From the NCBI GenBank assembly GCA_039881145.1, contig JAYKKI010000016.1, positions 9,883,001 through 9,947,000 of the forward strand: 64,000 nt of DNA. Reading direction: 5' to 3'. A program made the translations under genes and the position numbers. Of this stretch, positions 11,690-25,506 are shown piece by piece. How positions within the stretch are numbered: position 1 is the first letter of the stretch; every line of letters begins with the position of its first letter. The notes under the pieces were generated by a model, which did no database searches, was not told the origin of the DNA, and saw nothing but the letters and a program-made list of their open reading frames with translations. This DNA is from Druceiella hillmani (taxonomy: Eukaryota > Arthropoda > Insecta > Lepidoptera > Hepialidae).

Positions 11690-14440
11690 ATATTAATTAA
11701 ATATTAATATTAATTCACATTTTGTTAATATATCGCCAAGTTTATCTTTCACTAGCGTATAAATATCGTGAATTTCTAAAAAAAATTTAACAATTATCGA
11801 TCTGATTTTGGTTATTTTATGAGAATTTCTAGTGACGTTATTTCAATAGTTTTAATTTTAGCAGTTTCGAAGATTGAGGGGCTGAGATATATTTTTGATG
11901 GCTATTCCAATTATAAGTCTAAAATAAACTTTACTATAATTTAAAAAAAAAATTAATTACAATTGATAGCTCAAATGATATACGAAATAAAAAAAAATTG
12001 TGTGTATTTTATTTTACTATTTTTTATGTTCATTATTTAAATGGACGTAAGGTAATAAAGTTCATCATTGTCGGTATATTATAAAAAGGATATATTATAA
12101 AAAAAGGAAAAATTATAAAAAAATCTTCATTCGTCCATCTATTACCATCTTCATAGTTTTAGACCTATTGGAAACAAATTTTGCGTGCATATACTTTGGA
12201 CACTGTTGTCAGCTCTAGTTGTCTGTTCTAAAGTAATTACATAATACTAGTATGAAATTTGTATGAGTATATATATAAAACTTATGGATCTTGCGAACAC
12301 CACTTTTTCATTTAATTCAAATCTGTTATTTACTCAACAAATTTTACAAATGATAGATTAAAGTAAATAATTTGGCTAAAACAGTACTGATACAAGAAAC
12401 GTACAACCTCGACATTAATTGTGGTAGCCCAACTATCCCACTTAAAATTTATTGTGAATCGATCGATTTTCTAACTTGATAAAAATATATTTATAAAAAG
12501 AGGATATCGTAAAACGATTAGGTACTTTGGTGATTCAGCTAAGAAAACAAGTTGATTTCTTTTATTTTAAAGAAACTAAAGTTTCAATAAAAATATCAAA
12601 CACGGATCAGAGTTTTGTTGCATCTTATTTTGTTTTCATTATTTTTTTAAAAATAGATAAGTTTGTCTTTAATATCTGCCTTTTTATAATGTTTGCCTGT
12701 GAATTAAACCAATATGACATTCTTGCCTGAAGGAGCTCTGCCTAATTTTGAGTTTAGTTTTTTAGGATCGTAGGTCTTTCACATCGTAGGAGTTTGTGAA
12801 CTTTTATTTAAGCTTACACAAAAATTTAACTATCTGTACCTGATGTGAATTTTTATCTAGCTTTTTGTTTATTGTTCAAATCAATATTTTACTCATAAGA
12901 TATTTTATAATAACGATTGTTAAAACCTACCGCAATTATACTAATGACAGGTAATCTAAATGTTAATAAATTTTATTATTTTAAGCGACTTCAAAAAATG
13001 AAGGTGAGATTCTTGATTCGATGCGTATATTGTTTTTAACGTACAACCATAACTCGAAGATGTCGGGCAATTTTCATGATTTTTTTTCTTTGTTCGGAAT
13101 AAAATTAATTTCAGAACGTGATGATGGACTACGGATATATCGCAAGTAAATCCTCAATGGATATAAGTAAGTAGTAAGTCTCCTTTAGAACAATATGAAA
13201 CCGACCTTAATTTCATTCAACAAAGGCAACAAAGGGACTCCTCCATGACGAGAAATAAATGCAGTCGCTTAATACAAACGAAACCGTCATTTTATTTGTA
13301 TTGGTTAGGTTTTTGACCAACAAAATATACCTGGAGTCTATTGATATACCCGGGTGTACCGAATAAGTGATAGCAACTCCTAAATGATGAAGAATAGATA
13401 TATCATATTTGCACTTGTATGATATTTCTCTATGAATATTTTGGTAAAAAGTTTTGGCCAAAGTCTGGAAGGAGAATTGGAAAACAGTGATATGAACTCT
13501 TCAATTACGAGGAAGTGATTCATCGACTTTGGACTTCTTTAACTTTTTTATGAATCCTTTCATTACACGTGGGGGCCAGATTCAGATGAAGCTGACTGCT
13601 ACTTGTGACCAGAAAAATGAAGATATTAGTGGGAAGGATGGGGCTAGGTGTCTAAGTATGAAGTCAGGTACTTAATTCTTCGTATGTTCGCAACATTCCG
13701 GGAAATATAGAAGATGAAGGATTTGTATTATTATCACACTTTAGTGCGTTTCTTATTTGGTGCTTATTTGAGGTCGATTAAATGTCTCTGGGTCCTTCTA
13801 TGGCCCTATACGCAAATACCTTACACTTTACTTTTTACATGAGTAAACAGTCATTATATTTTTATATGATATCCTGCATCTTAATAAATACATACAAAAA
13901 ACTTAACAAAAGGACGAATATATATACAGACAGACAATTATATTTATGCACAGATAAAAAGTCTTTGAGTAATATTTGATTCGAACTGTTAAATAACTAA
14001 CCCATTAAATAGGCAGCAATATTTTTTTTACTTTTTTTACAGCATTTAGGTGTTGTAATAGTTGAAGAAAATATTACATAAGAATAACCGTTAAAAGATA
14101 TTTTAAATTTTTAAGATCATTAAACGTGAGAAATTGTTTTGAAGACTAAGAAAGAAACTATCATATAGATTGTTTTTAAAGAATTTCCATGACCGGAAAA
14201 CTATTTGTAATCAAGCTCGGTCTTGTTTCCAAATGTATAGCAAATAGCTGCATTTTTCGTTTCTTAATATTTCCAAAATAAATTATGTCAAGTAATGCAA
14301 AACTGCTTATACTGGTCATAAATGCGCATGGATTTTCTCACAAACTTTAGGGTATTTTAACTGGCGTTTTAGTCGACTTAGGTCAGGTATAAATTAATAG
14401 AATTCGTGATAAGTTATTTACATTTCCTTAGTCACAATAT
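11690..14440. other. Unassigned sequence; GC-richer patch near 13.2-13.7 kb
   Basis: Mostly featureless AT-rich DNA. The patch at about 13080-13690 is less AT-rich and holds an 82-codon minus-strand frame (13213-13461). I read all six frames there without finding a motif I recognise. Its composition suggests an old inserted element, but that is inference only. Confidence 0.4.
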
Positions 14441-15316
14441 AAAAGGAACTCACAGCACATTTTCATGGGAAATAAAATGAAATCAGCATAATATGTTGTT
14501 TCGCTCAGTGAGTAGCTCATTCAAGTACTATTCACATGCGACATTGCGTAACTTGAGTTATTTTGAAATAATCGGATAGTTTTATTACTAACTGTACCTT
14601 TGGCCGGTCCTATGGTGATACTCTGATTTTGAGTCATGCATATTATGTATGAAGAAGATTTATTTTATTAATTCTCCGGCAATTATCCCTTTTGGTAATC
14701 TATATTTGTTAAATTTAATTCTTACGTTCCGCAGAGACAAAACTCCGTTAATTTCCAGTGATAAAAAACCTGTAAATAATTTATTTAGATTGCATAGAGA
14801 TTTTTTACTCACTGGCAATTTTTCGTATCTATAGAAATATTACTTTCGGAATATTTATAGAAATATTACTTTCGTAATTTTTTTTAATATGTTAGTTTTA
14901 TTTAATTTTATCTGCAATTTACCTTTTTTAAAAAATTGTATGTTTTGATAGTTGTCGTTATGAAACCTTCAATTATCCATGAAAAGTAATGAGATATTTT
15001 TGACGATTATATAAAATTTCTTTAATGTTTTATTACTTTTAAATCATTTTGACATTTCTCTTAAAATACATATAAATTTATATATTATATATGTTGTTTC
15101 AAACAATCGATTAATCGGTATAACTATTAAAAATTAATAAATAGACCGAATACTACGGCCAACTCCAGATATGTATTTAATATAACAGTAAAAATTAATG
15201 TGTATGCATTTTTTTTATATTCATGAATAAGTTTTAAAAAAAATAACTTAAAATCCCAAATAATGCCAAGTCCCTCTGAAGCTCCTTGTAAAACTAGAGC
15301 CTAAAACGGTTAAATG

Positions 15317-15378
15317 GAAGATTTAATCCTTTCGTATCGTTTCGTATCGGAAGATGATACGAAACGATTAAATCTTCC
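15317..15378. repeat. Short hairpin inside copy A
   Basis: GGAAGATTTAATC...CGTTTCGTATC (15317-15348) is mirrored by GATACGAAACG plus ATTAAATCTTCC (15356-15378). The left arm carries an extra CTTTCGTAT. This is a 23-bp stem with a 9-base bulge and a 7-base loop. It lies in an A-only stretch, so it post-dates the duplication or was lost in B. Confidence 0.75.
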
Positions 15379-17016
15379 GAATGGAATGGAAAATTTCGAA
15401 AATAGATAACTGAAATTATACTTAAAAATGAGTGACACAATTATATCCCTATACACTTGCGAAAAAAACCTGAAAATTCACGATAATTTTCTTCATATGA
15501 CAAACAATTTTTTCTTTTGAACATAGTCAATTTAACTTAAGGACCACTGAAACCGTTAAAATGTGTTAAGAGAAAGTATAAAATTAATAATTTGACAAAC
15601 ATCAATTATCATGATTAATATTTCTTCAATATTTGTACGATAAAAAGCACTTTAGTGCGTATAAACATTTCAGACTTTTCCTTAAATAAAAGAATACTCA
15701 TAAAAATAATACATTTATAAAAAAAAATTATTTTATAAAAAGATATAACTTATGTCAATAAATCATGTTTTACGGAATCTAAATCCGCACTTGTTAAATG
15801 GAGACTATTCAATACGTTCTAGCCAACATCTATCTAAAAAACTATTATATATTTACCGCCATTGTTTGAGAATTATTTTGTATTAGAAATATTATGTAAT
15901 AAAAACGTTTTTCTTTCTATATTAAGTGATCAATAATTAGCCTATTTCGTAGTTCGAAACTTACAAAATTCAAAATTAATAAAATTTAACAAAATTATGG
16001 CAATATTACTTTGTCTCACGAATTTAAATATTGTATTTATTTTATGTTTAGTAATATGAGCTACCGATTGTAACAATTATATGTAATACGTTAACATTTT
16101 ATAATTAAATAAATGTTGGCGTCACAAAAAATGGATATCAAAATATTAATCTTAATTCATCGTTAATTGAACATTTAAAAATAAAAGCTTGAATGTTACC
16201 TCTTTTTTTGCTTAAAGTAAGCAAAATTTTTGTTTCATAAAGTATTTCAAGAAAGTGGCCTACATAACAAAACTTTATAATTTTTTTTGTATTCAGTACA
16301 TTAATACCAGTTTCATTCAAGTTAGATATTTATTATCTAATTATAAAAATTGATACGAATATATCGTGAAAAGATTAATTTCTCAACATAAGTCCAACTC
16401 TTAATATAGATTAAACTGCCTTTTAATTATAGTTCGGTCTATTGACGTAAAATAGCAGTCGGTTTAATAGTAACTACAAGCTACAAAAAAAGCAACGAAA
16501 ATCGTTACAAAATATTTTGGTTAAAAATTGATAATAAAAATTTATTGGCGTAAATGGAACCTATAGTATCCATACTAATACGTCAACGTCGAAAATGGCA
16601 CACTATTTAGTTATTAAAACAGGTAAAATAAAATGAATATACACTCATGATTTCCCCATACAAAATGCTTTAACCAATTAAATGAAAACATTTTAATCAG
16701 GTTAATAATGTGGATGCTTTTGCGTTTTCTGCACGGGAAAACATCACAAGAAAAAGTTAAGCAAAGAAATACATGACGTATTTATTTGCTTATCTTTTTT
16801 AAATTAAAACGTTCTGTATTCTTTTAAATTAAATTTTTGTTATGAATTTTCTCATGCTTCCTCTTCCTCTTAGCCTTTTCCCACTGTTCTTCCCTGTGCA
16901 CCGTATAGAGTCAAAATAATAATTAAGAGCTTAATTGTTAAAGTTGTTCAATAGCATTGCAATGTCATTTAGTTCTGGTTTAAAAAAACGCATTCAATTG
17001 CTTTGGCAAAGGATTG

Positions 17017-17019
<3 letters not shown>

Positions 17020-17096
<77 letters not shown>
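17020..17096. repeat. (TA)n microsatellite
   Basis: About 77 bp of pure alternating T/A. It lies in a stretch of copy A with no counterpart in copy B. Confidence 0.97.
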
Positions 17097-17097
<1 letters not shown>

Positions 17098-19722
17098 GTA
17101 TTGAAAGTACAAGATAAAGTAATTATGTTCAAAGATCAGAAATATATAACGACTTACCAGTTAAGATTAGAGATAAGAGATATGTAACGACTTACCAGTA
17201 TTTAGAATTTACCCAAATCATTCTCTAAATATTAGATGAAGAGTTATAATGGTTTTCTAAGAAATATGTATCGAAATTTAACAAATGCAGTATCCATTAG
17301 AAAACTTGTTAGGAAAATATATTTATTTATTACCATGACTTGCAATCCTAATTGGGCCGAAATTATTAACAATATCGATCAACAAAATGTGATTATATTT
17401 TAATTTCTTTGTGTAAAAATAATAAAATATTTTGAATTGTTGATAATAATATATTGGAGTACACTCTAAACGAAATTAATATTTTGCGAAATATATGATG
17501 CATTTAGTTTACTCGAAATTCTGTATGTGTGAATGTCCTAAGAGAATAATTTAGTTTTATCTATTGTACAGAAGCATGATAATTGCATTTGTATTGATGT
17601 TCGAGAAAATGGATATCACTATATTGAAATTCCTCTGCATTATGCTTGGATAAATGTTAAAAAAAATTAAGGACGTTGTGGTGACAAAATCATTACATAA
17701 TTATATTTGTAGTGCCTTCAAAGGATGTAGAGCCTTTTCATTTATATTTTGCTATTATGCCATGTACGAGGTCCTAAATCATTTGGATATGTTAGAACTT
17801 ATAATGGAATATTTTACGACACACTTATTAAAACCTGTCACACACGTGGTATTGCTTAAATAATAATGAATAGTGCGAATGTGTGAATGAACAAAGGGTT
17901 TCAATTGATCAAAACAAATGCTACATTTATTTGCTGTTAATTGTGCATGGCGTGTGCTAGCAAATGCATTAGCCTTGTGACTTGAATTTGTAATATTTTT
18001 TGTAAAGATTTTCTATGGAATTTTAATGTGAAAATTCTTTCTAATTGAACACCAATCAAAAGTGAAGATATTTGGTGTAGTCATATTTGGATTACCTCTT
18101 TTTTTTATTATAAAAACCGCGTTTTTCTAATTTTATTTCTATTTCTAAAACTCTAAGCCACTCTTCCCAGTTTTGTTTATTTAGTATATGTTTAACACAG
18201 TTATCACATCATAGATACTCTAGAAACATTTCATGTGATTAAGACAGCTTAGAGGCGGTTAAATCATATATAATTTAGTAATGTTTATCTGGTTAAGAAT
18301 ATAAGGCAAAACAATCTCATTTATTAGAGAAAACATTTAATATTGATGTATTAATAGCGTTTAATTTTGAATAATAGTAGTACGAAATATAGTTATTACT
18401 GAAATATAATATCATCAAAATATGAAATAAAATCACATTAATTCAAAAATTAACAATCGATTAATCGAAACACGAATGAAAGAATGATTTAACTATTAAA
18501 GTTGTTGATGGCAATTAACCAAAATATTTCAGTTTTGACTAATTTCAATCAGGAATATATATTTCATTGTCTAGATTTTTTACTTGATATTAAAAGAGAA
18601 TTACATCTAAAGCCCCTCTTTCTAATTTAATGCATACACATCTAAACTGTAGTCCTACATTAAAAATTATGATGCCGTGACAGATGAACGGACAGAAAAA
18701 CATATGAAAATATAAACGAAAATATAAGGGTTATCTATTTTGCCATGAAAGCTAAAAGTAAACTAAGGCATATAGCCATAGAATTAAAACGAAATAAAAT
18801 CGTAAAATTGTCTGTTCTTTACTCGTCGAGAATGAATGGCAAATGAGCTAACTGAAAGAAAAGGTCAAACTTTCCGTTTTTATATTTTACCAGAGATATT
18901 TAGGAAGACTATCTGACATTCCGAAAACCATTGAAAAAAGTGGCGGGTTAATTTATGCTCATTTTACAATGAAATATTAATCATTCAGTCGTATTGTATA
19001 CATTTTCTATTCCGTTGTTATATATTTCACTTCTAATAATTCACTTCAATTGACAGAAGGATAAAATTAGGAAGTTACGTTAATTGTAACACTAAATACA
19101 AAAAATAAAGTAATTCTAATTTTGCCATTAACAAACATATAATTTTCAGGATGATCCAAATGATAAATAAATTTAAGTGACGTGAATTATAACCGCAATT
19201 AGAAAGTATGGATGAAATGCAATTAAATAAAAAAAGTGTGACTCAAACAAAGAACTAATATCGTATAAAATAAAATTAGTTACCTAAACGATATCATTTT
19301 CTGAAGGAAATAATACACCAATGGGGAAAGTTTTCAGTTATAAAAATGATTAGACAAATTACGCATGTTTAATTTTATCTCACACATTTTTCATATCCTT
19401 TCCCCATGTTTATTGCTACAGGAAAACTGGGTACAGATAAATGAATGTGGTCAATGAGAATTATAGTAGCAATCTTATTATATTAATATATTTCACGGAA
19501 AAAGGTAAGGACAAATATCAAAATTTGTAGTCTGTTTTAATTACTCCCATTGTGAGTTTTCATTGCGTAAACGCTCTGCACGTTTTATACACCTCCAAAT
19601 CTTTTTACTCATTAAGGTAAAAACTGCAAAGCAAATGTTTTATGATAGAGTGGATGAAGTATTTAAAACTAAATTAAGATATTACTTAATACACAATGTT
19701 ATACAGCAGTATCACTTATTAA

Positions 19723-19765
19723 AAATGACAACAAAATGTATACATTATACATTTTGTTGTCATTT
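19723..19765. repeat. Perfect 20-bp-arm palindrome
   Basis: AAATGACAACAAAATGTATA is followed by CAT and then its exact reverse complement. The arms are perfect with a 3-base centre. It falls inside an open frame that starts with TTG at 19563 and looks fortuitous. Confidence 0.9.
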
Positions 19766-20115
19766 CATCACGAAGATAAAAACTATCGTTTTAAAATCAA
19801 CTACCAACAGTAATGAATCAAACAGAAACATATCAATTCAAATTAGTATCAAACTAAGTGACAATCATCGATATATTGACAAAATCAAACCCAAAAAATT
19901 CATAAGAACAATATAACTGACTGCCATAAATAGCCACTAACCCAATCATTTACAATTTAACTTCTTTTACGGTAACTAATTGGTCAGTCTCATCATTACC
20001 ATCTCTTTTCTGTAATAAATGTAGTCAAGTAGCAGAAAATTGCGAAGTAATGGGAAAAATTTCCGTTTGAGCAAGATTCCAATAGCCATTCATCTAATTA
20101 TTATATGCAATGTAA

Positions 20116-20125
20116 TATATAAAAG
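20116..20125 (+). promoter_or_regulatory. Candidate TATA box
   Basis: TATATAAAAG lies 40 bases before the ATG of the candidate secreted-protein exon. A start site about 30 bases downstream (near 20146) would leave a very short leader. In such AT-rich DNA a TATA-like word alone is weak; its value comes from the position upstream of a signal-peptide frame. Confidence 0.3.
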
Positions 20126-20164
20126 ACTCATTGGAATGAAACACATCGTCTCTTCGCTTACTAA

Positions 20165-20324
20165 ATGTTTTTAAGCACCTGTTTTGTAATATCACTTTTA
20201 TTTTTCCTCATAACCCATAACACTGCCATTTTCAACTTATTAGAGCTAAAATCTCAATTTTCCGCTACTTTCACCTACTCAGCAACCTGTCTATATCCGC
20301 TCATGAAAATTATTTGTTTGCATG
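20165..20324 (+). CDS. Candidate first exon of a small secreted protein
   Basis: An ATG opens a frame whose first ~21 residues (MFLSTCFVISLLFFLITHNTA) have the short N-region and hydrophobic core of a signal peptide, with a plausible cleavage after NTA. About 32 further residues follow, with cysteines at residues 42 and 51 and a potential N-linked-free, mixed composition. The frame reaches CATG|GTAAGC, a good 5' splice site at 20324/20325, which would end the exon in phase 1. A TATA-like element lies 40 bases upstream. I do not recognise the protein, and no partner exon could be identified downstream. The region is absent from copy B. It could equally be a chance frame; DNA this AT-rich often encodes Phe/Leu/Ile runs. 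Confidence 0.28.
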
Positions 20325-21467
20325 GTAAGCACTTTGCTAAAATTTACATTAAGTACATATCAATTTCAAAATAATTCAATATTTTTATTAATTAATATCT
20401 ATCCTAGTATACCGAAATTTATGTAATTATTTACATATTTAAGAAACAAATAAATAACTGACTTTCTTAGATATCAAAGCCTCCTTTCAAGTTATAAATA
20501 TGAAATTTTGGAGAAACTTTTCATAAATGACGTAGGTAAATGATAAGGAACGATTTATAAAAATACGACCCTTGAAAGATTCAAAAGGTTTCAAAATTTA
20601 TTCGAAGAAAAATATCAAATTATCCTATTACCACAAAACTGCACTAAGATAAGAAATGCATAGTAATAAAACTGTTATAGTTTTTTGTTATTCAACGCCT
20701 ATAGATGTGAAATTTGGATATATAATTTATAAAAGATTTAAACGATCCTACTAATTTATACACTTTGTTAAATTATTCAAAAAGAATATGTCATTAAGTT
20801 TGGAATATTGAACCTAGAAAAAAACTGCATTCTGTTATAGAAATAACATGATTAGTAATTTTTCAGTACCCTGTCACTGAGTGTCACTATGCATATTTAA
20901 AATCACACTATGGTGAAGTAATCACCAATATCTATTTAAAATACCTGCTTATCGACTTCATTTGGCTTGGAATATAGGACTTAATGTTTTACATGTTGAT
21001 TCCTAATTCGTTTTAGCTTTGGCTTGTGATAATGGATTTTTGACTTGCATTTTAATATCATTTTTAATCATTACAACCAATCCTAACTAACATAGGAAAC
21101 ATGAAAATTGATTAATTTTCAGTGTGAATTAATAGCTCAACCAATCAGCTATTCCTATTAAGTGAAACCTACATATAACCTGCGTCGTGGAGATAATAAA
21201 GAGATGCGATTTATGCCATAAAACATTAATTTAATAGTTCTACGATCAACGAGTATATTATACGAGAAACAGAATTTGTTATTTCTTTCATTATAATGGC
21301 CTAATGTTTAAATGATTTTCGCAAAATTAATTTATAAAATAAACAATTATTTGCATACGAGCGAACTCAGAGACAACAAAAAGTAACTGTATAAAACATT
21401 AATAGATATAAATAACACGATACATTGTTTTTAAAATTACGTGTTAGTTGATTGAGAAACAAATTTT

Positions 21468-21710
21468 ATGAGATTATGAAAAATTATTTCAAAAAATGAC
21501 ATTCAGTTATTTACTTCTATACGAATAATACTCCCATTTATATTTTGAAACACTTTTTAAACAGAGAATATTTGCATGATTAGACAGAATATTTGCATTA
21601 TGAGATTATGAAAAATTATTTCAAAAAATGATATTTTGTTATTTACTTCTCTACGAATAATACTCCTATTTATATTTTGAAACACTTTTTAAACACAGAA
21701 TATTTGCATG
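21468..21710. repeat. 132-bp tandem duplication in copy A
   Basis: ATGAGATTATGAAAAATTAT begins at 21468 and again at 21600. The units share TTTACTTCTMTACGAATAAT and CAGAATATTTGCATG and differ at only a few bases. Copy B has a single, more diverged unit at about 58190-58290, so the doubling happened in A after the larger duplication. Confidence 0.9.
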
Positions 21711-22064
21711 GCAAAAAAGAAGAGTCTTATTAAAGAAATTTCAAGCTAACCATTCCTATGCAGCATATATTCCAATGAAATAAATTACATATCTCTTGTC
21801 CCAAAGAACTCCCGAGGAAAAGAAAATCCCTATAAAATAATTAGGGCGCGAAAAATAGATATATAGGTCGTAAAATAAAATGACCAAGTTTTAAGCAGAT
21901 AAAAGTATCAGAGAAAACATAACATGGTCGTAAATGGAGACTCTCAAGAAATACAATTTCTCGCGATTTTTATTACAATTTCTGGTTACATGGGTGAACA
22001 CAATTTTTCATGAAGATTCTTTTGAGTACGTTAAGTAAGCATACAGGAAAAGTCGATTCGTTTT

Positions 22065-22430
22065 AAGGACAGCTTCTCGACAAGTTCGTTTATCTTTATT
22101 TTATGATGTTTACACTCGTTTATGTTTATTATGTAACTAGCCTCAACTGCGGATCTATGTACGTGAAAAGGGAAAATATGGATATTATATAAAGGACAGC
22201 TTCTCGACAAGTTCGTTTATCTTTATTTTATGATGTTTACACTCGTTTATGTTTATTATGCAACTAGCCTCAACTGCGGATCTATGTACGTGAAAAGGGA
22301 AAATATGGATATTATATAAAGGACAGCTTCTCGACAAGTTCGTTTATCTTTATTTTATGATGTTTACACTCGTTTATGTTTATTATGCAACTAGCCTCAA
22401 CTGTGGATCTATGTACGTGAAAAGGGAAAA
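22065..22430. repeat. 127-bp minisatellite, nearly three identical units
   Basis: AAGGACAGCTTCTCGACAAG starts at 22065, 22192 and 22319, a constant 127-bp period. The units differ at very few positions (for example TATTATGTAAC versus TATTATGCAAC, and CTGCGG versus CTGTGG). Copy B holds one diverged unit at about 58665-58780. The near identity inside A against the strong A/B divergence marks a recent expansion. Confidence 0.95.
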
Positions 22431-22728
22431 AATAAGTTGGAAAAAATTAGTTGTAAAAGAAAGAGTTTTTGTGGAAAAATTTGACACTAGTACGGAGAAG
22501 TGTTAAGTTTTTTGAGTTGCACATAGTCGTGGCAATAGCATGAAAAGGAAAAAGGCCCTGCCTTGCAATAGAACTTGTAGGCTGACATGTTGCTGTGACG
22601 TGTTGTTACATACTTATGCTCACACTCTTGCTTATCGGATATTTCTAATGGGATGTATTTTTTCCATTACCAAAAAATAAATTAATTTTTGAGAGAAAAT
22701 AATTTATTTTTTAGTAATGTAAGTATTA

Positions 22729-22731
<3 letters not shown>

Positions 22732-22822
<91 letters not shown>
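22732..22822. repeat. (TA)n microsatellite shared with copy B
   Basis: About 90 bp of alternating T/A with one TGTG interruption. It follows the same flank as the (TA)n at 59030-59112 in copy B, so the repeat seed existed before the duplication. Confidence 0.95.
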
Positions 22823-22824
<2 letters not shown>

Positions 22825-25446
22825 CAGCACATCGTGATGAAACAAGTCGCACATAGTAGAGAATGTCGCCAAAGAATTTTAAAATGTCAGATTGACAGAA
22901 CGAGTTTCGAGCAATGAATTTTGTTTGATTTCATATATTCTTTTTCAACAGTATGTGGAATGTATGTCAAGGCAAAAAAGTGTTTATTTTATTTTTTTTT
23001 TCATCAAATGACACTGCTTCATATATTAGTGAAATACAGATTGCTCAATATACACCCATTGCAAAACAAAAAATCTATCAAATGACTTAATATACTCCTG
23101 CTGCAAAAGGAAAATTTTGAATTAGCAATCTGAATTGACTTACTCTTGCTTGCCAATTAATGTTTTCAACAAAATAAATAGCTAAGTACATTATGGTTGA
23201 ATTTCGACCACTGAGATACCACTAGTAGAAACAAAAATAAACGCAAAACCAAGAAACGCACTTTCACATTTGTAACAATAGTTGGAATAAATATAATTAT
23301 GTTACTAGGAGCTTTATATTATTAGCATTGCAATGATTTATAAACTATGTTTTAAGACTCAAGGTTGTCCAAAAGTAATCAATAGTAAAATAACTCGTGA
23401 AAATTATTAAGTTGCCACAGGATTAATTTGAAACTTAGACAAGAACAATCTTTCACGTTTAAAAAGAGGTTCAAATGATCAATTATTAATGATTAATCAT
23501 TCTAACAAGCTCTGGACGTAGGTTAATTATTAGCTTCTGCCTGACTGAGTTATTTTATCACTAATATTGATTAGAAATAAATTTCTAAAATAAAAACTAC
23601 AGTAACAAAACAAATGAATTAATGTTACATTTATATACTACTTTTCATTATATTCCTAAAGTGAATTGCTTGGAAATAGCAAAATCTTCATAATTTAATT
23701 GACATATATAATTGACTTGCAAATGAATATTGAAAATGGGTGCTAAAAATTTACATTAATTATGTACATATTTTAATATACTATATTTAATTTTGTAATA
23801 AATAGTTTCATAAAGGTTCAAGTTCCCATATTTCAAAGATTTATAATTCTTAAATAGAAGTTACCCATATTAACATTTTGAATTTATGTAAACCCTTCTA
23901 AGGCGTGAAATATATCGGTTTTAAATAAGACTAAGAAAATCTGAATAGAAATATATGTCACAGTTTATTCCTGTACATATTATATCTTTAGAAATCCAGA
24001 GCAAGCATGTAATAGTACTCTAAATTTGGAGCACATAATGAATTTCAAAATATTAAAAATTTTACAATTTATGAATATATTTCATGCCATTAAGTAGCGT
24101 AGTAATTTAATTTCAAACATTGTATCCGTGATACAAACCCAAATTAAAATTTAATTAAATTATGAACTAAATTAGGATAGTAATCGTAATTTTAAGAAAT
24201 ATATTGTAACGTGACAAATTAAACTCTAACTAACTCAATCGATCAGTTAATTAATTCCATAGATTAACGAGTTCTGATAACCTATTAAATAAATGGAAAA
24301 TAGACATGTAGGGAGAATTATTAGCAAAAATGAAATATCTGAAATTTTGCTCGGTTCTTGCTATTTCTATATTGATTTTTTATTCCCATCTTAAATTTCT
24401 TTCTCTACGTACTTGCTACATATATTATAATTTACTTGGAAAGTTATAGCTATCTTAAATTAAATAACTTGTTAATTATATCGGTATCTTTTATTAATAA
24501 ATGTTAATTATAAAATGTTACATTCTATTTTATGTTACATAGAAGATCAAATATTGAAATCATGTTTATTTGAATTGTTGTCTTCGCCATATGTAGAATG
24601 AAGCCCACGGTATTTGCACAGAAGATCCCTTCGAAAGTATACTTAATAAAACCAGATGAGATAAAGTGAAGTGAAGAATATTTAAAAGACCTAAAGATTT
24701 TTAAACGCCGATATGCAACAATACCTATAATGCAATAGTGAGTTTGTTTTTGTGTTTTTCCCTAATTAATCAAATAATCTTTGTCAAATTCGGACAGAAT
24801 AAAACCAGTACCATTGAGATAAACCGGGTATGATGTTTACTCTCAAAAATAAATATTAATTTCTGGTTACTAAAAAAAAATATTATAACAAGACGTCTGC
24901 TAATAGTATAAAGTTTATATTAAATAATTACTCGCCTGTTTCGTGGGCACGAAACACGCATAAAAATATCGTTGGTTTATCAAAATCCACGTCTGGGTAA
25001 TATATTAAAGTTATTGATAAATCTAATATTCTCTTAGAGAACAAAATTAGTGAAAATATTTTATTTATACTTATGCTATACACAGTGCACTGATAAGTAC
25101 ATCGGCTTTTTTTGTTTGGGAATACATTATGAATAGATAGCCCATTCGTTGCTCTATACCATATATTTAATACACCTCGTATATGCCTTATGTGTTTTTT
25201 ATCATTTATTTTATGTTATAAAATTCATATTTTTATTAATTAATTGGAACAAACTTTGCCTAAAACTAGTTTGTTACTTCAGTAAACTTGAAGGAAATAA
25301 GTTTTTGCAGTTTCTTCACGACATATTTGATGCGAAGAGCGTGGTGTTTCTACTCTCATAATATCCATTAATAGAAAGTTATATTTTAACTTGGTTTTGT
25401 CCTCGTAATTTTTTTTACAATGTCATGATAATGCTTCCGCTATTTA

Positions 25447-25449
<3 letters not shown>

Positions 25450-25504
<55 letters not shown>
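25450..25504. repeat. (TA)n microsatellite at the right edge of copy A
   Basis: A 55-bp pure T/A run. Similarity to copy B stops just before it, and errantivirus-like sequence follows within about 650 bp. Confidence 0.95.

Positions 25505-25506
<2 letters not shown>

Larger units (their letters stand above)
14450..25360 (+). repeat. Copy A of a large diverged direct duplication
   Basis: Collinear same-orientation blocks match copy B. Approximate pairs (A/B): 14450-14580/53545-53670; 15740-16160/53865-54285; 17270-18090/54345-55240; 20690-21470/57390-58190; 21600-22065/58190-58650; 22319-22830/58665-59115; 23215-24770/59140-60510; 25135-25280/60918-61060. Long shared words include TTTATTACAATTTCTGG near 21970 and 58550. 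Boundaries are by-eye estimates. Copy A is longer because of A-only stretches at about 14.6-15.7, 16.2-17.2 and 22.8-23.2 kb and local tandem repeats. No coding frame is kept in both copies. Confidence 0.9.

Noticed and set aside
11498..11707. 69-codon frame across the GC-rich patch
   Set aside because: The patch is a SINE with Pol III boxes on the other strand; the frame is incidental.
17654..17863. 69-codon frame in copy A
   Set aside because: The copy B counterpart (about 54.84-55.04 kb) shifts frame and carries stops; similarity is at the DNA level only.
19563..19916. 117-codon plus-strand open frame
   Set aside because: It starts at TTG, contains a perfect 43-bp palindrome, has no recognisable motif and has no counterpart in copy B.
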